DNA of 24,687 nucleotides from Sandaracinaceae bacterium (GTDB lineage Bacteria; Myxococcota_A; Polyangia; Polyangiales; JADJQN01): contig JADJQN010000010.1 of the NCBI GenBank assembly GCA_016712745.1, forward strand, positions 1 through 24,687. The letters run 5' to 3'. The notes below the pieces were generated by a model. It worked only from the letters and a program-made list of their open reading frames with translations. It ran no database searches and was not told the origin of the DNA. Positions within the stretch are counted from its first letter, which is position 1; each line of letters starts with the position of its first letter. A program made the translations under genes and the position numbers. Below, in pieces: positions 23,009 to 24,687 of the stretch.

Positions 23009-23830
23009 CGATGGGGCAGGGAGTGCACCTAAGGAAGAGTTGGGCTTGAAGTTGAATCGGCGCTGCGGACTTCGGCACAGAAGCACCCAAAGAAACTGTC
23101 GGAACGCTCGTTCCATTCAGGATGATCGGAATGTCAATCTCGCTCCCGCACTCAAGCAGGAACAACGAGCGAAGCTGGCTCTTCGTACTTGAGCCGTGTC
23201 CGGTGCAAATCTTGTTACGCGCCCAATTGTAGGAACAACTATCAGTGACGACGCCGTTCCCACCGTCTTCCCAAGAAAACGGGTTATCGTGCCACCCACT
23301 GTGTGTGCGGCGTTGAGCGGATCCCCAGGGACTAAGTCGGCGCTTGCGGGAAGTTCACCCGTGCAGAGACCGTTTGCCCGTTCGAAACAGATACCAATCT
23401 TGACTTTGAAGATGCAGGGCATTTCACCACATGCGCCGCACCAACCGTGTGACCTCTCCATCTTGATCGTAATTCCCCACCCCGCACTACTGGACTGTTT
23501 GTCGATAAGTTTCGGGCAGCGCAGACTCCGCACAGGCCATCAGAGTGTGGCGGTGGAGGACATGTCCCGCCCTTTCCACCGAGCGTGCACGACCCTGCCT
23601 CCGACATCAACCCGCTAGAATCCACAAGGTAGATCGGCCTCGCGGCCACATACGCGGCACGGTTCGCTCCATCCGCATATCCGAATGGGTCCGGTCTAGC
23701 CCAGCGACCGAGGTGGGCGTCTAGCACACGATGCCGAACGTGATACTGCCGCCCCCGCTCCCAGTCGAACTCGTAGCCGGCGTAGCCCTTGTGGTTGCCG
23801 AGGTCGGACAGTCCGCCTCGGCCCAGAGCT
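22992..23830 (-). CDS. RHS protein, end of core and cysteine-rich C-terminal tip (several frames)
   Basis: Continues the RHS core from 24687 after a one-base frame change near 23825. The first segment reads LGRGGLSDLGNHKGYAGYEF and then the hallmark RHS end LDAHLGRWARPDPFGYADG...YLVDSSGL (frame open 23332-23727 and upstream). The variable tip follows: a Cys/Pro-rich piece, then after a break near 23535 ERSHGWCGACGEMPCIF and GLCTGELPASADLVPGDP (frame 23117-23533), then after a break near 23265 GNGVVTDSCSYNWARNKICT and ECGSEIDIPIILNGTSV to the stop at 22992. At least ten cysteines suggest an exported, disulfide-bonded tip of unknown activity; no known toxin motif was recognised. The end overlaps the lipoprotein gene start. 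Confidence 0.5.
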
Positions 23831-24687
23831 GAGCCTGAGAAATCGCCCGGAGCGTCACGTCCGCTGCGTTGACGAGGCCATCGAGGTTGAGGTCGCCACG
23901 CACGTCATAGTGAGAGGTCGAGACCCAGCCGGAGAGGGTAGTCGCGTCAGCGGAATCGCAGTCGCCGTCCGAGTCGACATCACCGGCGGGCATGCCGAAC
24001 GGAATGCCGTACGCTGAGTACTTCGCGCGTTCCCAGATGTCGCCCGATGGCGAGATCAGTGCGACCACGTCGGCGCGCCAGTTTTGGCAATAGTAGATAC
24101 GCTCTTCGAGCGTGCCGTCTGCCGCACCGGTCCAAGTGTTTGTGTCGTCGCGATCGCGCCAGACCACCGAATCAATGTAGTCGCTACCGCCGCGCCCGCT
24201 CGCTCCGGCGTTGTGATAAACGAAAAGCTCTTTGGCGTCCGAGTCCGTGCCGCGGTAGGTCGCGACCGGGCGCCAGCGTTCGTCATAGACCGTGTGGTAC
24301 TTCTTGTCCGTTCCGGTAACTGAGCCGGAGCGATTCGTATCTTGGTGGCGGGTGACAAGGTAGCCCAGGCCGTTGTACCAATATTCGCTGATCAAGCTCG
24401 AGTCGCCGCGATTCCGCACTTTGCGAAGGCGATAGAAGGCATCCCACTCATAAGTGTAGAGTTCGTCGTCATCGGTCATGTTCCCGACGCGATCGTAGTC
24501 AAACGTGTGGTCGGCCGACGCGTTCGTGTCAATGTCTCGAGAGAGCAACTCGTTCGCTGCGTTGTGGGCGCGCGTGTCGTCGAGCTCGTCGCCGTCGGTG
24601 TAGTCGGCGTCGCCGTTCAAATCCACGCGATCGCGCTTCCAGTTGCCCGTTTGATTCAGCTCCCAAGTTTGCCGGCGCGTGCGGCTT
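23721..24687 (-). CDS. RHS-repeat protein with dockerin-like insert, 5' part beyond window
   Basis: The frame is open to the right edge, so the N-terminal majority is missing. RHS/YD repeats are clear: DYDRVGNMTDDDELYTYEWD, then ISEYWYNGLGYLVTRHQD and KYHTVYDERWRPVATYRG. Between the last repeats and the core end is an insert with two EF-hand-like calcium loops (GDVDSDGDCDSADATTLSGW and RGDLNLDGLVNAADVTLRA), a type I dockerin pattern. The true protein changes frame near 23825 to reach the RHS core signature; the codons after QAQLWAEAD here are out of frame. RHS proteins are large, secreted, shell-forming proteins that often carry a variable C-terminal toxin or adhesive tip. The dockerin-in-RHS arrangement supports a planctomycete origin. 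Confidence 0.75.
   Translation of the reverse strand, partial: SRTRRQTWELNQTGNWKRDRVDLNGDADYTDGDELDDTRAHNAANELLSRDIDTNASADHTFDYDRVGNMTDDDELYTYEWDAFYRLRKVRNRGDSSLISEYWYNGLGYLVTRHQDTNRSGSVTGTDKKYHTVYDERWRPVATYRGTDSDAKELFVYHNAGASGRGGSDYIDSVVWRDRDDTNTWTGAADGTLEERIYYCQNWRADVVALISPSGDIWERAKYSAYGIPFGMPAGDVDSDGDCDSADATTLSGWVSTSHYDVRGDLNLDGLVNAADVTLRAISQAQLWAEADCPTSATTRATPATSSTGSGGGSITFGIVC

Noticed and set aside
1..24687. CRISPR array, rRNA, tRNA or insertion sequence
   Set aside because: No regularly spaced identical repeats, no rRNA/tRNA signatures and no transposase motifs were seen.

Overview
The window is GC-rich (roughly 60% by eye) bacterial DNA. It combines a CAP-domain secreted protein, an FG-GAP-type lipoprotein, and an RHS-repeat protein with a dockerin-like calcium-binding insert. 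This set is common in Planctomycetota, so I infer a planctomycete or similar environmental bacterium; no rRNA or tRNA confirms it.

Layout. 1-516 is the end of a CAP-domain gene (+). 630-1865 holds a broken gene and a frameshifted YGSKYSS-repeat lipoprotein (both -). 2029-6584 (-) is a large STAND/NACHT NTPase followed by a HEAT-like helical array, probably one protein of about 1,500 residues split by one missing base in a G run. 7173-9258 (+) carries a DUF5677-like protein, a small ORF and a PIN-domain protein. 9490-20335 (-) is a mobile element: tyrosine integrase (interrupted by an in-frame stop), AlpA-like excisionase, SpoVG-like protein, prim-pol/D5 helicase, a poorly readable 1.3 kb stretch, an intact XerC-like recombinase, a recombinase-core-like DNA-binding protein, terminase large subunit, terminase small subunit, a 67-residue protein and a ParB-methyltransferase. 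From 20965 to the right edge (-) are a small membrane protein, an FG-GAP lipoprotein and the 3' half of an RHS gene.

How it fits together. The 11 kb element has integration/excision, replication and packaging genes but no portal, capsid, protease or tail gene. The terminase is followed directly by recombination genes. That is the gene content expected of a phage satellite (PICI/P4-like), although a collapsed prophage is possible. The packaging block is a tightly overlapping operon (stop/start overlaps at 18998, 18795-18798 and 18322-18332) led by an orphan methyltransferase with a well-spaced sigma70-type promoter. Next to the integrase end lie genes of anti-phage type (STAND NTPase, PIN, DUF5677), so the locus looks like an integration-associated defence island.

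Caution. Many genes, inside and outside the element, are broken by single-base frame changes, several of them in compensating pairs. This pattern suggests residual indel errors in the assembly at least as much as gene decay, so split genes are described as halves of one product.
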